A stretch of 64,000 bases of DNA from JAGZHZ01 sp963929865 (GTDB lineage Bacteria; Bacillota; Clostridia; Lachnospirales; Lachnospiraceae): contig CAWVKK010000042.1 of NCBI GenBank assembly GCA_963929865.1, forward strand, positions 14,837 through 78,836, read 5' to 3'. The notes beneath the pieces are model-generated. The model worked only from the letters and a program-made list of their open reading frames with translations, had not been told where the DNA came from and searched no databases. Both the position numbers and the translations under genes were made by a program. This document shows, in pieces, positions 17,423 to 25,501 of the stretch. How positions within the stretch are numbered: the stretch's first letter is position 1; the number at the start of each line of letters is the position of its first letter.

Positions 17423-18619
17423 TTAAAATACCCCGATGATTTCAATATTTTGGATACTTCCCTCTTCGACGGTGATGCTGATTCCTTTCGTCTCATCTTC
17501 CGTCCAGATCTGGTACAAGGTAGCAGTCCCTGAGGAGCCGACATAATAGTAGACGCCGTCCTCAAGAAGCTGACTGCCGTCGAGATCGTCCCACTGCGGA
17601 ACAGCGGCGATCAAATCCTCCACAGAAGCGTCCATGGTAATGCCGCCCGGAAGGGAAAAGGCGATTTCCTGCGCGCTGCTCTTATACAGAGTGATGTCTG
17701 AGATATAGCTGTCTGCGAGAGCCACAAGATTTTCGGAATCATTATTGACCTCTACAGAGAGACTGCTGTCCGGGTCGTCCGCTCTTTGCATACTTGTAAA
17801 TTTGTGGTTCAGTCCGGCGACGGTCTCGCTCGTCCCGGAAAATTCCCATCCATTTTCTAAAAAGGCGGAGACAGGCGCCGGGAGCGTGTACACACTGCCT
17901 TCCAGTTCAAAACAGAAATCGCTCATCTGTTCGCTGAGGGTGTCAGGGGCAGAGTAAGCGTTCAGATAGTCAGGACGGGCAGAAACCTCTGTGGCGTCTT
18001 CCTCAGACATTTTATAGTAATTCATCTCAATGGAGGCGACGGTGCTGCCTTCCTCCATCTCTACTGTCAGAGAGTCCGTGTTAGCGCCTTCAGAGAAGAA
18101 AGAAAAGCCGGAAGGCTGCTGGGTATCCGCAAGCTCGCTTCCAAATTCATAGGAAAGCCACGTATCTCCGTCTTCCCCCGTCTCGCCGTAGGCCTGCACG
18201 ACGTCTTCTCTTTTATCGCCCAGTGAAATGCCGCCTGCCGTCTCGAAAACGCTGGAGCCGATTTCATCGTCAACTTTGATTCCGGTTACCCGGCATTCGC
18301 CCGCTGTCATCGCATTTCCCGTAGCGTTGAGCAAATTCAGAAGGATCTGTGTCCCGTCTTCTCCCTCCTTTTCGAACCAGCAAGGCTGGATGGTCAGACC
18401 GGGGATGAGTTCGGAGGCATACTGAGGATCCTGAAAATTCCATCCATTTTCAACAAAAACGGAAAGATCGCACGGAAGCGTGTAGAGAACGCCGTCGAGC
18501 GTAAACTGATAAATGGTGTCGACTTCCTCTCTTGTCTGGGGCGCGCTCGCATAAGCGCATCCGGGCAGCGCCATAACGCCTGCAGCGACCCACGCCAGAA
18601 ATTTTTTGATGTTTTTCAT
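17423..18619 (-). CDS. Secreted lipoprotein with an internal domain duplication
   Basis: A 398-residue protein of unknown function. The N-terminus has a signal peptide with a probable lipobox (LPGC, Cys21). Two homologous halves follow. The first starts near residue 39 and the second near residue 237; each opens with a segment of the form F-x-L-(D/E)-G-x-x-Y-T-L-P, then F(V/L)ENGW. Each half seems to be a domain of 150-190 residues with beta strands and a conserved Gly-Ile-Ser-Leu or Gly-Ile-Thr turn (GGISLGDKREDV and GGITMDASVEDL). Similar single-domain lipoproteins occur in gut Firmicutes, but I know no function. The gene is alone on its strand, with a terminator after it. Confidence 0.8.
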   Translation of the reverse strand: MKNIKKFLAWVAAGVMALPGCAYASAPQTREEVDTIYQFTLDGVLYTLPCDLSVFVENGWNFQDPQYASELIPGLTIQPCWFEKEGEDGTQILLNLLNATGNAMTAGECRVTGIKVDDEIGSSVFETAGGISLGDKREDVVQAYGETGEDGDTWLSYEFGSELADTQQPSGFSFFSEGANTDSLTVEMEEGSTVASIEMNYYKMSEEDATEVSARPDYLNAYSAPDTLSEQMSDFCFELEGSVYTLPAPVSAFLENGWEFSGTSETVAGLNHKFTSMQRADDPDSSLSVEVNNDSENLVALADSYISDITLYKSSAQEIAFSLPGGITMDASVEDLIAAVPQWDDLDGSQLLEDGVYYYVGSSGTATLYQIWTEDETKGISITVEEGSIQNIEIIGVF

Positions 18620-18766
18620 GATGATTTTCCTCCATAATTATTTCCACTATATTTAGGCGATACCGCCGCCGCGGGAAAAATTTTCCGGCTGCTTGGGCGG
18701 TACCGGGAATGTCTTCATAATATCACACTTGAATTGACCGTACAAGTTCTTTGTGCAAACAAAAGC
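18620..18766. other. Upstream part of a 304-base intergenic region
   Basis: The gap between the divergent lipoprotein gene (ends at 18619) and queK (starts at 18924) is 304 bases. The left part, 18620-18766, contains the ribosome binding site of the leftward gene (complement of TCCTCC, 18628-18633) and a GC-rich patch around 18660-18710. I see no coding sequence. The right part holds a promoter and a riboswitch-like element, listed separately. Confidence 0.6.
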
Positions 18767-18795
18767 TTGTATCCTCTTTGTGAAAATGATATACT
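18767..18795 (+). promoter_or_regulatory. Candidate promoter of the queuosine salvage operon
   Basis: TATACT at 18790-18795 is a good -10; TTGTAT at 18767-18772 is a weak -35 with 17-base spacing. Transcription from here would place the riboswitch-like element about 40 bases into the leader. Confidence 0.5.
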
Positions 18796-18839
18796 TTTTT
18801 CGCATTTATAAAATCGAAATTTTCCAGGCAGAATTTCGG

Positions 18840-18874
18840 ACTGGTTCGTGAACTTCCCAGTATAAAAAACCAAG
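18840..18874 (+). promoter_or_regulatory. PreQ1-I-type riboswitch candidate
   Basis: The element has the small H-type pseudoknot layout of preQ1-I riboswitches. A stem ACTGG/CCAGT (18840-18844 with 18857-18861) closes a loop beginning TTC, followed by an A-rich tail ATAAAAAAC and the end CAAG (18871-18874). This matches the consensus GGTTC...CC...ATAAAAAACTAAG very closely. The tail CAAG could pair with loop bases C-G-U-G. A short hairpin (18884-18897) and the queK ribosome binding site follow. No T-tract is present, so control would be at translation or by an unclear mechanism. Support comes from the genes downstream, which look like queuosine salvage. Confidence 0.66.
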
Positions 18875-18923
18875 TATCTCAGACTGCCGCATGGCAGAAG
18901 AAAAAAGAAAAGGAGATTGGAGA

Positions 18924-19940
18924 ATGAATGCAAGAAAAGTCATAATTGACTGTGATCCGGGAATCGACGATTCCCTCGCGCTGATGCTGGCGCTGAGCCT
19001 TCCGGAGCTGGAGCTTGCAGGGATCACAGTTGTCTGCGGGAATGTCCCGGTCTGTAAAGGCGCTCAGAATGCGCTCAGAGTCTTAAAATGGATGGGGCGC
19101 ACACAGATTCCGGTCTATTTAGGGGAGGAGGCTCCTCTTGTGCGCAGCTATGTGGACGCCATGGATACGCATGGTCAAGATGGTCTTGGAGAGTCGAATT
19201 ATCCCCCGGTCACAGAGGCGCAGCCAAAAGAGGACGCAGTCCGCTTTATCGCGGAAACGCTGACGAAGGCAAAGGAAAAAAAAGAAAAAGTTTCTGTCAT
19301 TGCGCTCGGTCCGATGACGAACCTCGCCAGAGTGATCGAGAGATACCCAAAGAGCTTAGAGGGGCTTGACGAGCTGGTCTCGATGGGAGGCAGCTACAAA
19401 AGCCATGGAAACTGCTCCCCGGTGGCGGAGTACAATTACTGGTGCGATCCCCATGCGGCGAAAGCGGTCTATGAGGCGTTCGAACAGCTGCCCCAGCTTG
19501 CGGGAAAGCAGATCCATATGGTAGGGCTTGACGTCACGAGGAAGATTGTGCTGACGCCGAATCTGATTTCGTATATGTGCCGCCTCAACCCGCAGGCGGG
19601 AGAGCGCATCAGAAGGATCACGCGCTTTTACCTGGATTTTCACTGGGAGCAGGAGGGGATCATCGGGTGTGTGATCAACGATCCGCTTGCGGTCGCCTAC
19701 TTTGCCGACCGCTCTTTGTGCAGCGGATTTTCGGCGTACACGGCGATTGAGACGGAGGGCATCAGCATGGGACAGTCGGTCGTTGACCGGTTCGCATTCT
19801 GGAGAGAAAAAAGAAAGAACAGTTACATTCTGACACAGACGGATGCGCTGCGGTTTATGGTTTTGTTTTTGAAGCGGGTCGTTTGTTCCGACGCGCAGGA
19901 AGAGATGATTGCGGAGCTGATGGGGAGGGAATGGAGATGA
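18924..19940 (+). CDS. queK: Nucleoside hydrolase, probable queuosine hydrolase
   Basis: A 338-residue inosine/uridine-preferring nucleoside hydrolase family protein. The calcium-binding DCDPGIDDSLAL motif is at residues 8-19, and further family motifs such as ALGPMTNLA (near 133) and the region around NDPLA (near 252) are present. The start ATG 18924 has AAAGGAG eight bases upstream and places the motif at the usual distance. It is followed by an ECF S component (ATGA overlap) and a radical-SAM-like protein. This trio matches the queuosine salvage set QueK-QrtT-QueL reported for Clostridioides difficile, where QueK releases queuine from queuosine. That assignment is based on gene context and the preQ1-I-like leader; ordinary purine or pyrimidine nucleosides remain an alternative substrate. 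Confidence 0.8.
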   Translation: MNARKVIIDCDPGIDDSLALMLALSLPELELAGITVVCGNVPVCKGAQNALRVLKWMGRTQIPVYLGEEAPLVRSYVDAMDTHGQDGLGESNYPPVTEAQPKEDAVRFIAETLTKAKEKKEKVSVIALGPMTNLARVIERYPKSLEGLDELVSMGGSYKSHGNCSPVAEYNYWCDPHAAKAVYEAFEQLPQLAGKQIHMVGLDVTRKIVLTPNLISYMCRLNPQAGERIRRITRFYLDFHWEQEGIIGCVINDPLAVAYFADRSLCSGFSAYTAIETEGISMGQSVVDRFAFWREKRKNSYILTQTDALRFMVLFLKRVVCSDAQEEMIAELMGREWR

Positions 19941-20521
19941 GAAAACGAAGTGTCCCTCAGATGTGTGTGATCGCGCTGGCGGCTGTTCTGAACATAGTGG
20001 GAGGAAACATCGCTCTGATGCTGCGCCTTCCCATCTACCTCGACTCTGTCGGGACCATGCTTGCCGCCGCTTTGTTTGGTCCTGTATGCGGCATGATTCC
20101 TGGAATCGCAAGCGCTGTGATCAGCGGGGTGACGACGGACGTCTACGCGTTTTATTTCCTTCCGGTTCAGCTGGTGATCGGCTTTGTGACCGGAATCGCA
20201 TACCGGATCTGGAAGCCGGGAAACTGGAGAGAAATGTGGAAGATCATACCGGCGGCTTTGATGATTTCCATACCCGGCACCATCGTCAGCTCTGCGATCA
20301 CAGCGCTCGTCTTTGGCGGGATTACTTCCTCGGGGTCGACGGTGCTGGTGCAGCTTCTGCACGGCATGGGAATCGACATGACGGCGAGCGTGTGCATCGT
20401 ACAGGGAATTACGGATCTGGCGGACCGCGTCGTATCGCTGTGCCTGACGGCTGTGATGGTGTCGGCGCTGCCTGTATCGTGGAGATTGATTGGCAAGGGA
20501 GAAAAACATGGAACGTTATAA
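19937..20521 (+). CDS. qrtT: ECF transporter S component, probable queuosine/queuine type
   Basis: A 194-residue integral membrane protein with five to six hydrophobic segments and the alanine/glycine-rich N-terminal helix of ECF substrate-binding components. The segment around VGTMLAAALFGPVCGMIPG is typical of S components. ATG 19937 overlaps the stop of the nucleoside hydrolase (ATGA) and has GGAGGG seven bases upstream. It would use a shared EcfA/EcfT module encoded elsewhere, as none is present here. Its position between the hydrolase and the radical-SAM-like gene suggests queuosine or queuine import (QrtT). Other nucleoside-like or vitamin substrates cannot be excluded from sequence alone. 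Confidence 0.77.
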   Translation: MRKRSVPQMCVIALAAVLNIVGGNIALMLRLPIYLDSVGTMLAAALFGPVCGMIPGIASAVISGVTTDVYAFYFLPVQLVIGFVTGIAYRIWKPGNWREMWKIIPAALMISIPGTIVSSAITALVFGGITSSGSTVLVQLLHGMGIDMTASVCIVQGITDLADRVVSLCLTAVMVSALPVSWRLIGKGEKHGTL

Positions 20522-21197
20522 TCGGATTACCGGAAAAAACAGGCGGGAGATTGTACTGCTGCAGTCCCGCCCCTGCGTCTGGGGAAAATGCCGCTTTTGC
20601 GACTATATTAAAGATAATTCAAGCGACGCCGAGGCGATGAACGCGCTGAACGCGCAGGTGCTTTCAAGGGTGACGGGAGAATTTGGGGTTCTGGAGGTGA
20701 TCAACTCCGGCAGCTGCTTTGAGCTGCCGCAGGAGACGCTGGAGCGGATCCGGAGCATCGTGCGGGAAAAAAAGATAGAAAAGCTGTTTTTTGAGGCGCA
20801 CTGGATTTACCGCAGCCGTCTGCAGAAAATGCGGGACTTTATGGGCGTCCCGATCGTCTTTAAGATCGGCGTGGAGACGTTTGACTATGATTTCAGAGAA
20901 AAGTATCTGAACAAGCACGCGGATTTTCACAGCGCGCAGGAGGTCAGCCAGTATTTTGAATCCCCGTGTCTGATGGTTGGAATCAAAGGGCAGACCCGGG
21001 AGATGATCGACTACGATATCCGGATGCTCAAAAAATATTTTAAGCTTGGAACGGTCAATGTCTTTACGGACAACAGCACGGATGTCAAGCGGGATGAGGA
21101 GCTGGTGGACTGGTTCATGAAAACGTATGACTGGCTGCTGGAGGATCCGTCTGTGGAGGTCCTGTATGAAAAGACAGATTTTGGAGTGGGAGATTAA
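20508..21197 (+). CDS. queL: Radical-SAM-like enzyme, probable queuine lyase
   Basis: A 229-residue protein with a three-cysteine cluster CVWGKCRFC near residue 21, a C-x4-C-x2-C pattern that would hold a radical SAM [4Fe-4S] cluster with variant spacing. The remainder has the alternating alpha/beta pattern of a partial TIM barrel, with motifs such as VINSGSC (near residue 64) and KIGVETFDYDFR. ATG 20508 is preferred, preceded by AAGGGA; it overlaps the end of the preceding gene by 14 bases. In C. difficile a radical-SAM-like protein with these neighbours (QueL) converts queuine to preQ1. The leader resembles a preQ1 sensor, which supports this. The length and cysteine pattern agree with a small radical SAM enzyme, but the reaction is inferred. 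Confidence 0.75.
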   Translation: MERYNRITGKNRREIVLLQSRPCVWGKCRFCDYIKDNSSDAEAMNALNAQVLSRVTGEFGVLEVINSGSCFELPQETLERIRSIVREKKIEKLFFEAHWIYRSRLQKMRDFMGVPIVFKIGVETFDYDFREKYLNKHADFHSAQEVSQYFESPCLMVGIKGQTREMIDYDIRMLKKYFKLGTVNVFTDNSTDVKRDEELVDWFMKTYDWLLEDPSVEVLYEKTDFGVGD

Positions 21198-21200
21198 AAA

Positions 21201-21674
21201 ATGAGATTACTGATTAGACAGAGAGTATTTTCCTGGACAGATTCTTATGATGTGTACGATGAGGAAGAAAACGTGAGATATTTTGTAAAGGCAGAATTTT
21301 TCTCGCTGGGACATAAGATTCACGTCTACGACGCGTATGAAAACGAAGTGGGGATGATCCAGGAAAGGCTGATGAGCTTTCTGCCTGCTTTTGAGATAGA
21401 AATAGGGGGAAGGGTTCTGGGAACCATCAAGAAAAAATTTTCTCTGTTTCAGTCCCGATACGAGGTGGAATGCAGCGGCTGGAGGATAGAAGGGGATCTG
21501 ATGGACTGGAACTATGACGTCTACGACGGAGACCAGATAGTCGTACAGATCACAAAAAAATGGCTGAGCTGGGGAGATACGTATGTGCTCGATATTTTTC
21601 ATCCGAAAGACGAACTGCTCGCGCTTTTGCTGGTGATCGCGATTGACGCCGCAAACTGTGAGCGCAACGGATGA
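21201..21674 (+). CDS. LURP-one-related (tubby-like) protein
   Basis: A 157-residue protein of the LURP-one-related (LOR, DUF567, YxjI-like) family, which has a tubby-like beta barrel. Repeated strands such as VFSWTDSYDVYDEEENV and KKWLSWGDTYVLDIF are typical, as is a hydrophobic C-terminal helix (LLALLLVIAIDA). It starts three bases after the preceding stop, so it is in the same operon. The function of bacterial LOR proteins is not settled; membrane phospholipid association has been proposed for tubby folds. Its link to queuosine salvage is unclear. Confidence 0.85.
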   Translation: MRLLIRQRVFSWTDSYDVYDEEENVRYFVKAEFFSLGHKIHVYDAYENEVGMIQERLMSFLPAFEIEIGGRVLGTIKKKFSLFQSRYEVECSGWRIEGDLMDWNYDVYDGDQIVVQITKKWLSWGDTYVLDIFHPKDELLALLLVIAIDAANCERNG

Positions 21675-21735
21675 AACACGGGACAGAGACAAGAAAGATT
21701 ATGAGAAGAAACAAGGCAGAGAAGGAGGGAGAAAA

Positions 21736-22776
21736 GTGAAAGCGGCAGTGTACAGGGAAAAAGGCGTTTTTGCCCTGGAAGAGAGGGAAAAGCCAAGGCT
21801 GCAGGAGGCGACCGACGCGATTGTAAAGGTGACGCTCGCGTCGATCTGCTCGAGCGATCTCCACATCAAAAAGGGGGCGGTTCCAAGAGCAGTCCCTGGA
21901 ATCATCGTCGGACATGAGATGGTCGGCGTCGTGGAGAGCGTCGGGGAGAAAGTGAAAGGAGTAAAGCCGGGAGACCGGGTCGCAGTCAATGTGGAGACGT
22001 TCTGCGGTGAATGCTTTTTCTGCAAAAGGGGATTTGTCAATAACTGCACCGATGAACACGGAGGCTGGGCGCTGGGATGCCGGATCGACGGCGGACAGGC
22101 GGAATATGTCCGGGTTCCGTTCGCCGACCAGGGGCTGACAAGGATTCCGGACGCGGTGACGGACAGGCAGGCGCTCTTTACCGGAGACCTGCTCTCCACA
22201 GGGTACTGGGCGGCACAGATGGCGCCTGTCGCCCCGGAGGATACGATAGCGGTCATCGGGGCGGGACCGACCGGACTTTGCGTGATGATGTGCTTAAGGC
22301 TGCACCGCCCGGCGCGGATCATCGCGATCGACCGTGACAAGACGCGCCTGGAATTTGCAAAAGAACACGGGTATGCCGACACGGTGATTGACACAGAGGA
22401 AGAGGACGCAGAGGCGATCGTAAAATCGCTGACACAAAACAGGGGAGCCGATCTTGTGATGGAAGTCGCGGGAGGGGACGGCACGTTTGAGCTGGCATGG
22501 AAGCTTGCAAGACCGTCCGCGACGGTCTGCGTGATCGCGATGTATGAAGAAGATCAGGTTTTGCCTCTGCCTCAGATGTACGGCAAAAATCTGACGTTTA
22601 TCACCGGGGGAGTCGACGCTTGCAAATGTGAGGAAATTTTAAACCATATCGAGAAGGGGGATCTCAGCCCGGAGCCGCTGATTACGCACGAGTACCCGCT
22701 TGAGAGGATCATGGAAGCGTATGATCTTTTTGAGAACAGGCAAGACGGCGTCATCAAAATCGCGATCCGCCCCTGA
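21736..22776 (+). CDS. Zinc-dependent alcohol dehydrogenase family protein
   Basis: A 346-residue medium-chain dehydrogenase. The catalytic zinc ligands are Cys38 in ICSSDLH and the GHE motif near residue 60. The structural zinc site CGECFFCKRGFVNNC spans about 90-104. The Rossmann motif is GAGPTG near residue 174. The start is GTG 21736, with AAGGAGGGAG just upstream; an upstream ATG at 21643 inside the previous gene would add 31 unsupported residues. It resembles isopropanol, threonine or sorbitol dehydrogenases; I cannot pick a substrate. It probably belongs to the queuosine operon and could act on a carbonyl product of that pathway, which is speculation. Confidence 0.9.
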   Translation: MKAAVYREKGVFALEEREKPRLQEATDAIVKVTLASICSSDLHIKKGAVPRAVPGIIVGHEMVGVVESVGEKVKGVKPGDRVAVNVETFCGECFFCKRGFVNNCTDEHGGWALGCRIDGGQAEYVRVPFADQGLTRIPDAVTDRQALFTGDLLSTGYWAAQMAPVAPEDTIAVIGAGPTGLCVMMCLRLHRPARIIAIDRDKTRLEFAKEHGYADTVIDTEEEDAEAIVKSLTQNRGADLVMEVAGGDGTFELAWKLARPSATVCVIAMYEEDQVLPLPQMYGKNLTFITGGVDACKCEEILNHIEKGDLSPEPLITHEYPLERIMEAYDLFENRQDGVIKIAIRP

Positions 22777-22822
22777 CGGGGAGAGATCTGCCAAAATCAG
22801 AAAAGAGAAAGGAAGCCTGAGA

Positions 22823-23467
22823 ATGAAGGATGAAGTGATCAAGGAACAGATCTGTGAAGTGGGAAGAAGAATGTATCAGAGAAGCATGGTGGCGGCAAAC
22901 GACGGCAATATATCGGTCCGGATCAGCGAACATGAGATTTTATGCACGCCCACCGGCGTCTCAAAAGGCTTTATGACGCCGGAATTTATCTGCACAATGG
23001 ATGAAAACGGAAAGGTGCTGGAGGCAAACGGAGATTTCAGACCGTCCTCGGAGATGAAAATGCACCTGAAGGTATATGAGAGACGGCCGGACGTCAGGGC
23101 AGTCGTCCATGCGCACCCGATTTTTGCGACGACCTTTGCGGTGGCGGGGATTCCTCTGGATCAGGTGATCATGCCGGAAGCCGTCGTGAATCTGGGAGCT
23201 GTCCCGATCGCCCCGTATGCGACGCCTTCGACGCTGGAGGTTCCGGCGTCGATTGAGCCGTTCCTCGCGGATCACCAGGCGATTCTGCTCGCCAACCATG
23301 GAGCGCTTACCTGGGGAAGAGATCTGATGAGCGCTTATTTTAAGCTGGAATCGCTCGAATTTTATGCGGAGCTGTTATACCGCACACGCCAGATCGGAGG
23401 AGCCAGAGAGTTGAATGAGGAGCAGATGGAAAAGCTGTATGAGGTAAAGAAAAAACTGGGACTGTGA
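22823..23467 (+). CDS. Class II aldolase/adducin family protein
   Basis: A 214-residue class II aldolase of the L-fuculose-1-phosphate aldolase type. It has the catalytic Glu region and zinc ligands in HAHPIFATTFA (near residue 93) and NHGALTWG (near 154), with phosphate-site residues NDGNIS and TPTGVSKG. Length and motifs fit FucA and related sugar-phosphate aldolases, including deoxyribulose-phosphate aldolases of nucleoside salvage. ATG 22823 has AAAGGA upstream. It lies 46 bases after the dehydrogenase and is co-directional, so it is probably the last gene of the operon. No fucose isomerase or kinase is nearby, so fucose use is not supported by context. Confidence 0.87.
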   Translation: MKDEVIKEQICEVGRRMYQRSMVAANDGNISVRISEHEILCTPTGVSKGFMTPEFICTMDENGKVLEANGDFRPSSEMKMHLKVYERRPDVRAVVHAHPIFATTFAVAGIPLDQVIMPEAVVNLGAVPIAPYATPSTLEVPASIEPFLADHQAILLANHGALTWGRDLMSAYFKLESLEFYAELLYRTRQIGGARELNEEQMEKLYEVKKKLGL

Positions 23468-23499
23468 CCGGCGCCGCTGTGCCTTCTGCGCACTTTTGA

Positions 23500-23528
23500 T
23501 TGACAAATGTATAAATCTGACGTATCGT
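23500..23528 (+). promoter_or_regulatory. Promoter of bioY
   Basis: A perfect TTGACA (23500-23505) is followed after 17 bases by TATCGT (23523-23528), a weak -10. The BirA operator starts five bases further on, overlapping the expected transcription start. Confidence 0.55.
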
Positions 23529-23532
23529 ATAT

Positions 23533-23565
23533 ATTGTCAACTAAAAACAAAAATAAGTTGACAAT
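23533..23565 (+). promoter_or_regulatory. BirA operator upstream of bioY
   Basis: A perfect inverted repeat, ATTGTCAAC (23533-23541) and GTTGACAAT (23557-23565), separated by 15 bases. This is the half-site pattern and spacing of BirA biotin-repressor operators in Firmicutes, and it lies 12 bases before the bioY start codon. Confidence 0.88.
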
Positions 23566-23577
23566 CAGGAGAGGACG

Positions 23578-24126
23578 ATGAAAAAGACGAACACAAAGGC
23601 AGTGGCAATGGTCGGAATGGCTGCGGCGATGCTCGCCGTGATCTCTCAGATTTCGCTTCCGATGCCCTCAGGGGTTCCGGTGACGCTCCAGACCTTTGGT
23701 GTGGCGCTGATCGGATTTGTGCTTGGAGCAAAATGCGCAGCGATGGCAGTCGGGGCTTATATCCTGGCAGGAGCCGTCGGAATTCCGGTGTTTTCAGGGT
23801 TTGGGGCAGGTCCAGGCGTTCTGCTTGGGAAAACGGGAGGATTTCTGTGGGGATTTTTCTTTCTCGCAGGCTTTTGCGGGGCAGGGCGTAAAAGAAAAAA
23901 GAAGTGGATGGCGGCGCTTATGAGCGCTCTTGGTCTTGTGATCTGCCATCTGCTTGGAAGCGCGCAGTTTGAACTGCTTTCCAAAATCGGGTTTATCGAG
24001 TCGGCGCTTGCGGTATCGCTGCCCTACGCCCTGAAAGACGCGGTCTCCGTCTTTGCCGCTTTTGCGGCGTCAAAAGCGCTGGAGAGAAGCTTTCGGGCGG
24101 CAGGAATCCGGGTATACGGGAGATAA
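23578..24126 (+). CDS. bioY: BioY biotin transporter S component
   Basis: A 182-residue integral membrane protein of the BioY family, which binds biotin and works alone or with an ECF module. It has the characteristic N-terminal run with ISLPMPSGVPVTLQTFGV (near residues 23-40), then AYILAGAVGIPVFSGF and a GFLWGFF motif near 90. Six hydrophobic segments are likely. The upstream BirA-type operator indicates repression by biotin. The gene stands alone between a putative operon and a terminator. No biotin synthesis genes are present in the window, so uptake is the expected route. Confidence 0.95.
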   Translation: MKKTNTKAVAMVGMAAAMLAVISQISLPMPSGVPVTLQTFGVALIGFVLGAKCAAMAVGAYILAGAVGIPVFSGFGAGPGVLLGKTGGFLWGFFFLAGFCGAGRKRKKKWMAALMSALGLVICHLLGSAQFELLSKIGFIESALAVSLPYALKDAVSVFAAFAASKALERSFRAAGIRVYGR

Positions 24127-24129
24127 GCG

Positions 24130-24188
24130 AAAAAAGAGATTTCTGACAGAGAAAAGAGAAAACTCTAGTCAGAAATCTCTTTTTTTTC
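24130..24188. terminator. Strong bidirectional terminator after bioY
   Basis: An 18-bp perfect stem (24130-24147 with 24168-24185), with a 20-base loop, begins in an A run and ends in a T run. It can serve the rightward bioY gene and the convergent leftward anti-sigma-type gene. Confidence 0.88.
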
Positions 24189-24244
24189 GGGCGCGTCTTT
24201 TCGGGCGCGCCCGCGCGGCGGCCGGTTCTGCAAAGAGAAAAGGA

Positions 24245-25501
24245 TTACGGCGATAAAAGAGAAACCGTCTTCTTTTCCATCACGGAAAACTGATCCGGCG
24301 TCTGCTGATCTTCTGACGCCGAAGATTTTTCCACGGCAGACAGTTCGATGGAAAGCTCTGCGGCATCTTGAGGGATGGCGGTCGTGTACATCGTGTAAGA
24401 CACATCTGAGCCGGAGGCAAAAAGACTGCGGGAGGCAATCTCTTTTTGATCCGCGCACACAGAGAGGGAAAAGACGTATCCTTCAGGAAGAGGGCTGGAC
24501 GGATCGCCCTCAAAGGAAAACCAGGTGCTCAGCGGAGTCAGCGTCAGCTGCGCGGATGAAAATGAGTCGGAGTCCTCCTTAAGAGAATACGTTCTGACGC
24601 TGTCTGTGCGGACGGGACCGGTATAGGTGTACGACCACTGATTTTCCAGGTAGATGCTGGGAGTAAATCCATCGGTGAGATAGGAGTACGGTTCTCCATC
24701 CGGAGTAAGCCCGGTTTTGATTTCCTGGTTGCACAGCTGCGAGATCGTCAGCGTAAAAGAAAACGTTTCCGCATCTTTTAGAGAGTCGCGCAGCGCCGCA
24801 TTTTCAGAGAAAGCAAGGTTGTAGCAGGTGCAGCCGACAAATGTTCCGTCGTCGGCTTTTTCCAGGAAAAATGTGCTGTCGGAAAATGCGTAGGAATTGC
24901 CGTACGCGGAGACGGCGTCGAGGGAGAAGCCGTTGACGGACATCGGGTACGCTCCGTTTCGGTCCGTAAAGGCGACTGCGTTGGAGAAAAAAATATGGTT
25001 TTCATCCACGATCCGGTAAGTGACGACAAAATCAAGACCGTTGCAGTAGATTTCCTCCAGATAAATCTCGACGCCCTGCGCTGCCTGCGGATTGTCGGGC
25101 GTCAACGGCTTGTGGATCACCGTATAGTCATCCGCTCCGAGCTGGTTTTGATAAAAGCTCGTGCCGTATCCCCAGTTTTTCTGCTGAAGATAAGGGATGA
25201 CCTGACAAAAAGAGGGTTCTTGAGGCTGCACGAAAAGGGAACCGATAAGCGGCAGCTTTGAAGCTATGGCAGGATTGCCAAAGCAAAAGACCATGACAAA
25301 AAGACAGCAGACGGCGGCAATCCAGCGCGCGCGGCAGCGGCAAAGCACGGGGCGCGGTCTTTTAAGCTGGGAGGAGGCGCTCTCCCGGTCCTTTAAAGAG
25401 GACAAGGTCTCCTCGATCCGGTTTTCTACGGCGGCCGGAATCGGAATCTCTTCTTGAAACGTGCGTTTTAACGTTCTCTCATGATAATTAAAAAATTTCA
25501 T
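24245..25501 (-). CDS. DUF4179-type membrane protein, putative anti-sigma factor
   Basis: A 418-residue protein with a cytoplasmic N-terminus of about 55 residues, one transmembrane segment (about residues 57-75) and a long extracellular part. This order, and the region with a conserved LPLIGSLF just after the membrane segment, fits DUF4179 proteins that partner ECF sigma factors. The start ATG overlaps the sigma factor stop (ATGA, 25498-25501), with AAGGAG upstream. It probably holds the sigma factor inactive at the membrane until an extracytoplasmic signal is sensed. The extracellular domain is large and beta-rich; its ligand is not known. Confidence 0.8.
   Translation of the reverse strand: MKFFNYHERTLKRTFQEEIPIPAAVENRIEETLSSLKDRESASSQLKRPRPVLCRCRARWIAAVCCLFVMVFCFGNPAIASKLPLIGSLFVQPQEPSFCQVIPYLQQKNWGYGTSFYQNQLGADDYTVIHKPLTPDNPQAAQGVEIYLEEIYCNGLDFVVTYRIVDENHIFFSNAVAFTDRNGAYPMSVNGFSLDAVSAYGNSYAFSDSTFFLEKADDGTFVGCTCYNLAFSENAALRDSLKDAETFSFTLTISQLCNQEIKTGLTPDGEPYSYLTDGFTPSIYLENQWSYTYTGPVRTDSVRTYSLKEDSDSFSSAQLTLTPLSTWFSFEGDPSSPLPEGYVFSLSVCADQKEIASRSLFASGSDVSYTMYTTAIPQDAAELSIELSAVEKSSASEDQQTPDQFSVMEKKTVSLLSP

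Noticed and set aside
21699..22484. Antisense frame of about 261 codons opposite the alcohol dehydrogenase gene.
   Set aside because: Codon pattern of the sense strand explains it; no translational signals.
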